Positions 1 through 6,550 of a stretch of 6,747 nt of DNA are shown here, piece by piece (position 1 is the stretch's first letter; every line of letters begins with the position of its first letter). This DNA comes from an uncultured Senegalimassilia sp. GTDB lineage: Bacteria; Actinomycetota; Coriobacteriia; Coriobacteriales; Eggerthellaceae. Below the pieces are notes generated by a model. It saw nothing but the letters and a program-made list of their open reading frames with translations. It was not told the DNA's origin and searched no databases. The position numbers were made by a program, and so were the translations under genes. The DNA is taken from NCBI GenBank assembly GCA_934661765.1, contig CAKUJT010000123.1, positions 1-6,747 of the forward strand, given 5' to 3'.

Positions 1-1
1 G

Positions 2-2515
2 GATCACACCGGCGTGCTGGATCGTATCATCGGGATAATAGAGCATCGCTCCCACCGCGCCGACGTCAGAGCGCTGTGCAAACATCAGCATTTCTTGTAT
101 CCAATCCGGCGTAATGACCTCTATGTCGTTGTTCAGCAGCAGTATATACTCACCTGCGGCAGCCTCCCGGATCCCGAAATTGTTGATCGCGGAGTAATTG
201 AACTTCCCCGTCCAGGTCACGACCTGAATACGCGGATCGCTTTTCAGCTCGTCATAGTAGGCGAAGGTTTCCTTCTCCTTGCTGTTGTTCTCAATAATGA
301 CTATTTCAAAGTTCTTGTAGGTGGTCTTCTCCAGAATGGAGGAAATGCAGGTTCTCAGCGTATCCACATAGTCCATATTGGGGATAACAATAGACACCTT
401 GGGGCAGCCGGAGATCGCGTATTTGATCCGATATGTCGACGGGATCGATGAATCCTCCACCTCGCCGGCAAGACCGACCCGATCCAGATGCTCACGCAGG
501 GCTCTTCGCGCGGCATCCAGCGTGTACGGCTTCGCGGAGATACCGTCCGCCACGGAGCCGCTGTGCGCACGCCAGAAGTACAGGATCTCCGGGATATGCA
601 CGATCCTTGCGGCCTTCTCCGTCAGCCGCAGGACCATGTCGTAATCCTGGCTGCCGTCAAACTCCCCGCGGAATGTGCCGACCTCGTCCAAAAGCGCCTT
701 GGAGAACACCGTAAAATGACAGATGTAATTGTAGCTTCTCAGCGTATCCGGGGCGTAATCCGGCTTGAAGTGCGGGCAGAACGCGTCCTCCGGTTTTTCG
801 TGGAAGGTGTTTTCATCCGTATAAATAAAGTCTGCATCCTGTTCGCAGATCGCCCGCATCACCTCATGGAGGGCTGCCGGATGCAGCAGATCGTCGTGGT
901 CAAACAACCCGATATAGTCCCCTGCCGCCATTTCAAGACAGGCGTTTGTGTTCCCGGAAATGCCCAGATTCTGTTCCAGCCTCCGGTACTTGATCCGCGG
1001 GTCCTTCCGCATATACTGACGGCAGATCTTCTCCACGCTGTCATGGGCCGCGTCGCTGCCGTCCGCCATGCACAATTCCCAGTTTGCGTATGTCTGGTCG
1101 ATGACCGACCGGATCATCTCGTGCAGAAACTTCTCCGGGGTGTTATAGAGGGGCACGACGATGCTGAACTTGATGCTCCGCGGAAACACCGTGTTTCTCT
1201 GGTGCTCCAGTTCTTCGTCGGTGAAAAGGGGCTTATTGGCCAGGGCTGTAAATTCCTGCCGGTGCGTCAGCTTGTTTTTTACTTTTCGCCATGTATAGCG
1301 CCAGCCGTTCTGGTGCAGACACCGAAGCCCCTTGCCCAGCAGGCGGAAGAATGTCACCTTTCCGCAAATGCGCTTTAACGCATCGAGGCATACGCGGAAC
1401 GGCTTTGTGATTTTCCAGAAAAACGCGTTGGAGATCACACTGTACGCATACTGGCTATCCGCCAGCTGTACCTTCAGCGCCTCACGCTGGCCGATCGCCG
1501 CTTGGTAGTGCTCCTTGTAGTGAGCCAGCTCCGCCGACAGCTCCTTACACTGTTCGGAAGCCGCATGATACTGCGTCTCACAGTGCGCCAAATCTGCTTC
1601 CAGCGCCTCACACCGCTCAGCCGTCTCGTGACACTGCTCCTTATAGGAGGTCAGCTCTGTCAGAAGCGCATTTGTCCGCGCCTCACATTCCGCCTCTTTA
1701 CTGCGCAGCGCCTGCTGCATCTGCGCTATCTCCGCTGCGGCCGCAGCCTCCCGCTGCTGCTTCTCCTGGAGCCACTCGTTTTGCTTGTTGGCCCACTCGG
1801 CATTCTCCGCCGCGTGCAGCGCCGTAATATTCTGGATGTGCCGCTCCTTGTCCTCTACCGCCTTGTTCCAGCGCGCACTTTCCTGCTGCCGCGCACACTC
1901 GGAAATCCGGATGTTCCGCTCATAATCCTCGACCTGCCGCTCGATGTTTGCGCTGCGCCGGAACAGCAGCGCATGGGCGGTCAGATATGTCGGACGATAA
2001 TTGATGTCATCCATAAAGCCGTTTTCAAAGAAAGCCCGGCACCAATATTCCCGCTGCTGTACATTCACGTGGGTAGGCTCGGTAAAATCGTCGGGAGTAG
2101 AGGTGAACAGCACCTTATCCGTAAGCTGGCAGAGATTCCGGATCGCCTGCCTGCCATCTTCCGCATACAAATGCTCCAGTACCTCTATTGTCACGACCAG
2201 ATCGTACCTGTCCGGCAGTCCGGCGGGCAGCGGCTCTGTCAGAGAGCCTACCTTGCAAAAGGGACGGACATCCTCCCGTACCTTTGAAATGGCATACGCA
2301 GAGATGTCGACGCCGTAGGCCTCGACGCCCCGATCCCGCAGTGCCGCTACCAGATACCCCATGGCGCAGCCGGCATCCAGCACCGTCTCCGGGTGTATGT
2401 CCGCCACGATCCGATCTGCGATCATGCCAAAGAAATTGACCCAATGCTCCGGCTCCTCGTAGGGGATCGGGCCGCAGCCGCTATGGTAATACGCCGCGTT
2501 GTAAAGCTCGCTCAT
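2..2515 (-). CDS. Multidomain methyltransferase / coiled coil / double GT2 glycosyltransferase (C-terminus outside window)
   Basis: One uninterrupted frame of 838 codons runs from ATG 2515 off the low end of the window with no stop. Residues 1-185 are a class I SAM methyltransferase: VLDAGCAMGYL (45-55) is the SAM-binding loop, GVDIS (68-72) carries the acidic ribose-binding residue, and IEVLEH (110-115) follows. Residues about 188-352 are a charged coiled coil with 21-residue repeats. SNAFFWKITKPFR (362-374) resembles a short motif often found ahead of GT domains. The first GT2 domain spans about 449-680: SIVVPLYNTP (451-460), a DHDD metal motif (539-542), SQDYD (622-626) and FWRAHSGS (647-654). 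A second begins near 706 (VSIVIPNMDY), has LLNND at 793-797 and is cut by the window edge. The architecture resembles WsaE of Geobacillus stearothermophilus. Likely role: elongating the exported glycan and capping it by methylation. The domain calls are firm; sugar and linkage are unknown. Confidence 0.9.
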   Translation of the reverse strand, partial: MSELYNAAYYHSGCGPIPYEEPEHWVNFFGMIADRIVADIHPETVLDAGCAMGYLVAALRDRGVEAYGVDISAYAISKVREDVRPFCKVGSLTEPLPAGLPDRYDLVVTIEVLEHLYAEDGRQAIRNLCQLTDKVLFTSTPDDFTEPTHVNVQQREYWCRAFFENGFMDDINYRPTYLTAHALLFRRSANIERQVEDYERNIRISECARQQESARWNKAVEDKERHIQNITALHAAENAEWANKQNEWLQEKQQREAAAAAEIAQMQQALRSKEAECEARTNALLTELTSYKEQCHETAERCEALEADLAHCETQYHAASEQCKELSAELAHYKEHYQAAIGQREALKVQLADSQYAYSVISNAFFWKITKPFRVCLDALKRICGKVTFFRLLGKGLRCLHQNGWRYTWRKVKNKLTHRQEFTALANKPLFTDEELEHQRNTVFPRSIKFSIVVPLYNTPEKFLHEMIRSVIDQTYANWELCMADGSDAAHDSVEKICRQYMRKDPRIKYRRLEQNLGISGNTNACLEMAAGDYIGLFDHDDLLHPAALHEVMRAICEQDADFIYTDENTFHEKPEDAFCPHFKPDYAPDTLRSYNYICHFTVFSKALLDEVGTFRGEFDGSQDYDMVLRLTEKAARIVHIPEILYFWRAHSGSVADGISAKPYTLDAARRALREHLDRVGLAGEVEDSSIPSTYRIKYAISGCPKVSIVIPNMDYVDTLRTCISSILEKTTYKNFEIVIIENNSKEKETFAYYDELKSDPRIQVVTWTGKFNYSAINNFGIREAAAGEYILLLNNDIEVITPDWIQEMLMFAQRSDVGAVGAMLYYPDDTIQHAGVI
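1424..1675 (-). repeat. 21-residue (63-bp) tandem repeats inside the coiled coil
   Basis: Residues 281-301, 302-322 and 323-343 of the multidomain protein align without gaps as three 21-residue units, and 344-364 is a weaker fourth. Units two and three are closest: both begin Cys at position 1, and share Leu at 4 and 8, Ala-His at 9-10, Tyr at 15, Ala-Ala at 17-18 and Gln at 21. Each unit is exactly three heptads, with the a/d core at positions 1, 4, 8, 11, 15 and 18. The DNA copies have diverged in codon choice, so the repeat is old and kept at protein level rather than a fresh DNA duplication. Confidence 0.7.
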
Positions 2516-2520
2516 ATGCA

Positions 2521-2524
2521 CCTC
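2521..2524 (-). promoter_or_regulatory. Ribosome binding site of the methyltransferase-glycosyltransferase gene
   Basis: GAGG (2524-2521, minus strand) overlaps the TGA stop of the ATPase gene (2525-2523) and stands 5 nt before ATG 2515. This is consistent with translational coupling to the transporter genes and supports the chosen start. Confidence 0.6.
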
Positions 2525-3248
2525 AGCGCGATGCCTCATACGCATCGCAGATTTCTTTTGTTGCGCCTATCGCCTTTATCTGGCCATGCTCCAGCCAGAT
2601 GACCCGGTCGCACATCTCCCGGATCTGTTCCAGACTGTGGGATACAAACAGCACCGTTGTGCCGCCGCTCATCAGCTCCAGCATCCGGGCCTTGCTTTTT
2701 TCCTGAAAGGCGGCATCACCTACCGCCAGAATTTCGTCTACGATCAGTATCTCCGGCTGTACGACTGTCGCAATGGAGAACGCCAGCCTCATCAGCATGC
2801 CGGAGGAATAGTTGCGGATAGGGACGTCGATAAACTTTCCCAGCTCGGAAAACTCCACGATCTGTTCGTACTTCTCCTTCAGATACTTCTCGCTGTATCC
2901 GAGGATCGATCCGTTCAAGAAGATGTTTTCCCGGCCGGTCAGGTCATGGTCAAAGCCACTGCCCAGCTCCAGCATGGGGACGACATTTCCGTGGACCTCC
3001 AGCGATCCGCCGGTCGGCTTCAAAATGCCGGAGATCACCTTCAGCAGCGTGGATTTGCCCGCTCCGTTGTGGCCGATGATGCCGACCACCTCGCCGCGCT
3101 CCACCTCAAAGCTGACGTTTTTCAGCGCCCAGAACTCCTCATATTTGATTTTCCCCCGGAGCAGCTGCACAACGTACTCCTTGATGCTTTGGATGCGGTC
3201 ATAGGTCATGAGATACCGCATCGATATGTCATTCGCACGAATTATCAC
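2523..3248 (-). CDS. Polysaccharide ABC transporter ATP-binding protein (short Wzt/RgpD/TagH type)
   Basis: A 241-residue nucleotide-binding subunit that powers glycan export with the permease encoded just upstream (14-nt gap). Numbered from GTG 3248: an N-terminal segment typical of this subfamily (MRYLMTYDRIQSIKEYV, about 10-26) leads to FWALKNVSFEV. Walker A is GHNGAGKST (59-67). The VVPMLELGSGFDHDLTGREN block typical of Wzt/TagH proteins is at about 89-108. The ABC signature is YSSGM (147-151), Walker B with the catalytic Glu is ILIVDE (167-172), and the H-loop is SH (203-204). The protein ends soon after the ATPase fold, so it lacks the C-terminal carbohydrate-binding domain of long Wzt proteins such as that of E. 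coli O9a. The TGA stop is 7 nt before the next start. The transported glycan cannot be identified from this protein alone. Confidence 0.94.
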   Translation of the reverse strand: MIIRANDISMRYLMTYDRIQSIKEYVVQLLRGKIKYEEFWALKNVSFEVERGEVVGIIGHNGAGKSTLLKVISGILKPTGGSLEVHGNVVPMLELGSGFDHDLTGRENIFLNGSILGYSEKYLKEKYEQIVEFSELGKFIDVPIRNYSSGMLMRLAFSIATVVQPEILIVDEILAVGDAAFQEKSKARMLELMSGGTTVLFVSHSLEQIREMCDRVIWLEHGQIKAIGATKEICDAYEASR

Positions 3249-3256
3249 GAGTGTTA

Positions 3257-3261
3257 CTCCT
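3257..3261 (-). promoter_or_regulatory. Ribosome binding site deciding the GTG start of the ATPase gene
   Basis: AGGAG (3261-3257, minus strand) is placed 8 nt before GTG 3248, an ideal distance. A longer reading of the frame begins at TTG 3266, upstream of this site, and would place the Shine-Dalgarno sequence inside the coding region. The next in-frame ATG (3221) is too far away. GTG 3248 is therefore preferred. Confidence 0.75.
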
Positions 3262-3262
3262 A

Positions 3263-4708
3263 TCAAATGTTGAGGACGAAGCGATCCTGTGTCCGCTTGA
3301 ACACCATGCTCCCGATGATCAGCGGTGCTACGGACGCGATCAGCGCCAGGGCATATGCCTTCGGCTCCGGAGAGACGCCGTTGATGAGGATCGTTCGGAT
3401 AAACCGGATAATGTGGTACAGCGGGTTCAGCTTATAGACCAGCATGAACCGTGCGGGGATAATGCTCTCCGGGTAGAAGATCGGGGTCGCATACATCCAG
3501 AGCATACTGACCACGCCCCACAGGAACTGGGTGTCCCGGAAAAACACCATGGCTGCCGCCAGCAGCATTCCAACGCCCAGTGCCAGTGCAAACAGGCAAA
3601 ACACACCGAAGGGGAGCAGCAGGATCGCCGGGCGGATCGGTGTCCGTGTGATCAGCAGAACTGCCAGCAGCGGCAGCAGCGAGAGTCCGAAATTGATGGT
3701 GGAGGACATCACACGCGTCAGCGGATAGATATACTTGGGAACATAGACCTTCGTGATCAGGGGGGCATTCCCCACGATAGAGGTCAGGGACATGGACGTC
3801 GCTTCGCTGAAATAGCTGAAGCAAACGATACCGGTCAGCAGATACACCGCAAAGTTCGGGATATCCGACTTGAACAGTGTGGAAAAAACGATGTACTGCA
3901 TCGTCATGGTCAGCAGCGGGTTCAAAAAGCTCCACAGAACACCAAGGACAGAGCGCTTGTATTTCGTCTTGAAGTCTCTGGAAACAAGCTGCCTCATGAG
4001 GTAGCCATACTTGCTGAACGCCGCAGACACGCGCAGAACGGCGAGCTGCTTTCCCTTCTGAAATCCGCGGATCAGATACAGGCAATACCCGGCAAGCACA
4101 GCCAGCCCTGCCGCGGCCAGCGGCCAATAATGCGCGCCGAACCACAGCGCCTCGCGGCTGTGTACCTCCATACACAGCGCGCCGGCCTGTGCGGCGCCGT
4201 TGACCTTCACCCGCTCGTCCTCCGCCAGTTGGATCGCCACTTGATTTCTGACGGTGGACATCGTAGTGCCGCTGTACAGCGTGACGGCGTTCCCTGCTGT
4301 GCAGTCCGGTGCGGTGATCCGTACCGTTGCAATGCCGCCCGGCACAGAGATGCCCGGCGCAAAGGAAACGGAGAAATTCTCGTTGTCAGCCAGACCGGAG
4401 ATAGCGATGCGCCGGCTGTCCAGCGTCTGCCCATCTGAGCAAATCTCTATGACCAGCGTCCCTTGATTCTGGCGCGCATACGTCGCGCCGCGGAGGGTAA
4501 TGCCCATCAACCGCCCGTTCACGCGGATCTGCTGGGTAATGACGGTGTCCTGTGTGATCTCGCCCACCGGTTCGCCGGGCGTCAGCATATCGGTAAAGCT
4601 GTCCCGATACCGCAGCTGGTCGCCGCCGATCCAATAGAACAGCATCGCCGCGACCACATAGAGCGCCAACGCGATCCCGCACTTTTTCTTCAATGATTGT
4701 AGGTTCAT
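3263..4708 (-). CDS. ABC-2 polysaccharide export permease with N-terminal extracytoplasmic beta domain
   Basis: A 481-residue membrane subunit of a glycan-exporting ABC transporter (Wzm/RgpC/TagG type), about 200 residues longer than the usual 260-290. The extra part comes first: a basic cytoplasmic tip (MNLQSLKKK), TM1 at about 11-28, a beta-rich segment at about 45-185, and TM2 at about 194-213 followed by RGFQKGK. Basic residues flank both helices on the cytoplasmic side, so the beta segment should face outside. The ABC-2 permease core follows at about 234-478. It opens with the hallmark RDFKTKYKRSVLGVLWSFLN (244-263), continues with hydrophobic spans near 264-279, 286-305, 335-354, 360-389, 396-412 and 452-470, and contains TPIFYP (408-413) and LNPLYH (427-432). 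ATG 4708 was chosen because it overlaps the rfbD stop; an in-frame start at 4792 would add 28 residues without membrane or family character. It should pair with the ATPase encoded next. Confidence 0.92.
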   Translation of the reverse strand: MNLQSLKKKCGIALALYVVAAMLFYWIGGDQLRYRDSFTDMLTPGEPVGEITQDTVITQQIRVNGRLMGITLRGATYARQNQGTLVIEICSDGQTLDSRRIAISGLADNENFSVSFAPGISVPGGIATVRITAPDCTAGNAVTLYSGTTMSTVRNQVAIQLAEDERVKVNGAAQAGALCMEVHSREALWFGAHYWPLAAAGLAVLAGYCLYLIRGFQKGKQLAVLRVSAAFSKYGYLMRQLVSRDFKTKYKRSVLGVLWSFLNPLLTMTMQYIVFSTLFKSDIPNFAVYLLTGIVCFSYFSEATSMSLTSIVGNAPLITKVYVPKYIYPLTRVMSSTINFGLSLLPLLAVLLITRTPIRPAILLLPFGVFCLFALALGVGMLLAAAMVFFRDTQFLWGVVSMLWMYATPIFYPESIIPARFMLVYKLNPLYHIIRFIRTILINGVSPEPKAYALALIASVAPLIIGSMVFKRTQDRFVLNI

Positions 4709-5556
4709 GCTTCCCCGGTGATCTCCTTCAAATATCGCGCCAATGCGTTTTTCCACTCCGGCAGCTCCTGAAAGCCGTTGCTGTGCAGACATTCCTTGCT
4801 CATCCGCGAATTCAGCGGCCGCACCGCTCTCGTCGGATACGCGCTGGTGGGGATGGGATATACCGTTACCTGCTTGTCCGCCAGCTCAAAAATCGCCTTT
4901 GCAAACTCCGACCATGCACATGTACCCCCATTGGTGGCGTGGTAGATGCCGTATCGCTCCGTCTGCACCATATCGCACAGCAGCGGCGCAAGATCCGCCG
5001 TGTAGGTCGGTGAACCGATCTGGTCACAAACCACCGTCAGCTCCGTTCTGGTTTCTGCCAGACGGAGCATCGTTTTAACGAAATTATTCCCGTTTTTTCC
5101 GAAAACCCAGGAGATGCGGACGATAAAGTACGTCTCCAAAAGGCTCTGCACAGCCAGCTCGCCGGCCAGCTTGCTTCTGCCGTACGTGTTTACCGGGCTT
5201 ACCGGGTCATCCGTCCGGCGGAACTGCTCACCTGTACCCGGGAACACATAGTCCGTGGAGATATACAGCATCTTCGCACCGATCTCCCGGCAGGCGGCCG
5301 CGAGATTGCGCGTCCCGTCTGCATTGACCGCCCAGCACCGCTCCGGCTCATCCTCCGCCAGATCGACCTTGGTGTAGGCCGCGCAGTGGATGACTGCATC
5401 CGGACGGTATGATTGCATCAGATGCTCTACCGCTGCCCGGTCCGTAATATCCAGCTCTTTGGATGACGTGCCCCGGTATTCTATTCCGCGCTGCGCCAGC
5501 ACCCGCGCCATGTCATAACCCAGCTGGCCGCTGACGCCAGTAACCAATACCCTCAT
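4705..5556 (-). CDS. rfbD: dTDP-4-dehydrorhamnose reductase
   Basis: RmlD/RfbD reduces dTDP-4-keto-L-rhamnose to dTDP-L-rhamnose, the last step of rhamnose donor synthesis, in the cytoplasm. The 283-residue length is normal for the family. It is an extended SDR: the nucleotide-binding motif GVSGQLG is at residues 7-13, the DITD acid motif at 36-39, HCAAYTKVDLAE at 57-68, STDYVF with the active-site Thr at 100-105, and the catalytic YGRSK (Tyr125, Lys129) at 125-129. Further family blocks are RISWVFG (147-153), DQIGSPTY (178-185) and RPLNSRM (246-252). The start ATG 5556 follows a good Shine-Dalgarno sequence and gives the canonical MRVLVTG N-terminus. Its TGA stop overlaps the ATG of the permease gene in an ATGA arrangement. 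The companion genes rmlA and rmlC are not in the window. Confidence 0.96.
   Translation of the reverse strand: MRVLVTGVSGQLGYDMARVLAQRGIEYRGTSSKELDITDRAAVEHLMQSYRPDAVIHCAAYTKVDLAEDEPERCWAVNADGTRNLAAACREIGAKMLYISTDYVFPGTGEQFRRTDDPVSPVNTYGRSKLAGELAVQSLLETYFIVRISWVFGKNGNNFVKTMLRLAETRTELTVVCDQIGSPTYTADLAPLLCDMVQTERYGIYHATNGGTCAWSEFAKAIFELADKQVTVYPIPTSAYPTRAVRPLNSRMSKECLHSNGFQELPEWKNALARYLKEITGEA
4722..4728 (-). promoter_or_regulatory. Possible ribosome binding site of the permease gene
   Basis: AAGGAGA (4728-4722, minus strand) lies in the 3' end of rfbD, 13 nt before the permease ATG at 4708, which is longer than ideal. A second purine run GGGGAAG (4716-4710) lies almost against the start codon. 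With the ATGA stop/start overlap, initiation probably depends partly on ribosomes finishing rfbD. Confidence 0.4.
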
Positions 5557-5561
5557 GCCGA

Positions 5562-5568
5562 TCCCCTT
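5562..5568 (-). promoter_or_regulatory. Ribosome binding site of rfbD
   Basis: On the minus strand AAGGGGA (5568-5562) stands 5 nt upstream of the ATG at 5556 and overlaps the TAA stop of the preceding glycosyltransferase (5569-5567). It fills most of the 10-nt gap between the two genes and supports the chosen rfbD start. Confidence 0.7.
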
Positions 5569-6550
5569 ATATACGATTTACTTTGATCAACTGAATGACC
5601 TTCACGAACAAGCTGTCCGGCGCAAATTTCAGAAATATCTCGCCCATCGACGTCAGCGGGCTGAACCTCCGATATTTCCATACCGTCCTGCTTCCGCCGC
5701 GATGAAGCCAGTTTTGCTTCCTTGCCTGCGCCCAAAGGAGCGCGTCGTCTATGGCTGCCTCCAATTTCTTATCACAGGCGAAGTGCTCCTTCAGCCATTG
5801 CATCCGGGCCAGCATGGGCTCGATCCGTTCCTTTCCGTAGCTGGTTTTACCTGTGACCCCCGCCATCAGGCCGGTCTGATTCCCACCGTGGATGCGGTAG
5901 CGGATGGTTTTTTCCGGTGAGGAATACACCATGCCTCTCGCCGCGCAGAACAAGGTGATATAGTGGTCATGCACCATATACGGACAGAACGGAACCGCCT
6001 GCTTAGCGGATTCCGCCCGAACCAGCATCGTACACCCTGCGGCAAAGTTGCTGACCAGCAGGCCCTCTGCCAGATCTCGCCCGCTGCGAAAGACGTGATG
6101 CCGGCGCACCTTGGCAAGGCTGTCAGACACCTGCTTTCCGCTGCTGTCGATAATATACATATCCGAGCAGACCACCAGCGCCTGCTCCCGTTCCATCGCT
6201 TTCTGCAGCACCGTCAGCTTTTCCGGAAGCCATATATCGTCCTGATCGCAGTAGGCGAACAGGTCGCCCTCAGCCTCCATGGTGAGCCGCTCGAAGGTGC
6301 CATTGGAGCCCAGATTTTCCTCGTTGCGCGTAATGGAATAGGGGAAGCTCGTGATACACTCCTGCGCGCAGGCGCGCACCTGCGCATAGGACGCGGCAGG
6401 CGAGCAGTCATCCCGGATATACAGCCGCAGATTTGGATAAGTCTGCTCGTTCAGGCTCATCAGCTGCTCTTGCAGCCAATCCATCCGCGGCTCGTACACC
6501 GCCAGCAGAATGGAGATCAGCGGCTTATCGGTTCCCATACATTCGCTCAT
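5567..6550 (-). CDS. GT2-family glycosyltransferase (rhamnosyltransferase type)
   Basis: A 327-residue single-domain GT-A glycosyltransferase, predicted to add a sugar, probably rhamnose, to the growing glycan at the cytoplasmic face of the membrane. The N-terminal nucleotide-binding strand is residues 11-20 (LISILLAVYE), RDD follows at 46-48, and the DXD-type metal/nucleotide motif is CDQDDIW at 101-107. An HDHY motif (194-197) sits where the catalytic acidic residue is expected, and RYRIHGGNQTG (217-227) matches the R-x-H-x-x-N signature of rhamnosyltransferase-like GT2 enzymes. The last 30 residues are hydrophobic and basic, without a clear transmembrane span, so peripheral membrane binding is plausible. 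The start is uncertain: ATG 6550 and ATG 6538 both lie inside the end of rfbB, and neither has a strong Shine-Dalgarno sequence. The later start would give 323 residues. The gene sits between rfbB and rfbD, which supports rhamnose use, but donor and linkage cannot be read from sequence. Confidence 0.9.
   Translation of the reverse strand: MSECMGTDKPLISILLAVYEPRMDWLQEQLMSLNEQTYPNLRLYIRDDCSPAASYAQVRACAQECITSFPYSITRNEENLGSNGTFERLTMEAEGDLFAYCDQDDIWLPEKLTVLQKAMEREQALVVCSDMYIIDSSGKQVSDSLAKVRRHHVFRSGRDLAEGLLVSNFAAGCTMLVRAESAKQAVPFCPYMVHDHYITLFCAARGMVYSSPEKTIRYRIHGGNQTGLMAGVTGKTSYGKERIEPMLARMQWLKEHFACDKKLEAAIDDALLWAQARKQNWLHRGGSRTVWKYRRFSPLTSMGEIFLKFAPDSLFVKVIQLIKVNRI

Noticed and set aside
488..1378. 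A 296-codon plus-strand open frame, and another at 1502-2287.
   Set aside because: Both lie opposite the methyltransferase-glycosyltransferase gene, whose frame is unbroken and rich in recognised motifs. The plus-strand translations match no family I recognise and have no convincing ribosome binding sites.
2115..2444. A minus-strand frame of 109 codons in the methyltransferase region.
   Set aside because: It is a shifted frame of the methyltransferase gene. The correct frame from ATG 2515 shows the SAM-binding motif and stays open to the window edge.
2..2515. A possible broken or split gene, because no closed minus-strand gene covers this 2.5 kb.
   Set aside because: Translating codon by codon from ATG 2515 gives 838 residues without a stop or a break in homology-like content. 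The gene only lacks its stop codon because the window ends.
3251..4438. A 395-codon open frame on the plus strand, opposite the permease gene.
   Set aside because: It lies antisense to a permease with clear family motifs and membrane spans. Its translation is rich in Arg, His and Gln with no domain, membrane or fold signature, as expected from the reverse complement of a GC-rich gene.
4709..4792. A 28-residue N-terminal extension of the permease from ATG 4792.
   Set aside because: The extension lies wholly inside rfbD, has no family or signal character, and the start at 4708 with the ATGA overlap gives a typical basic tip followed by a membrane helix.
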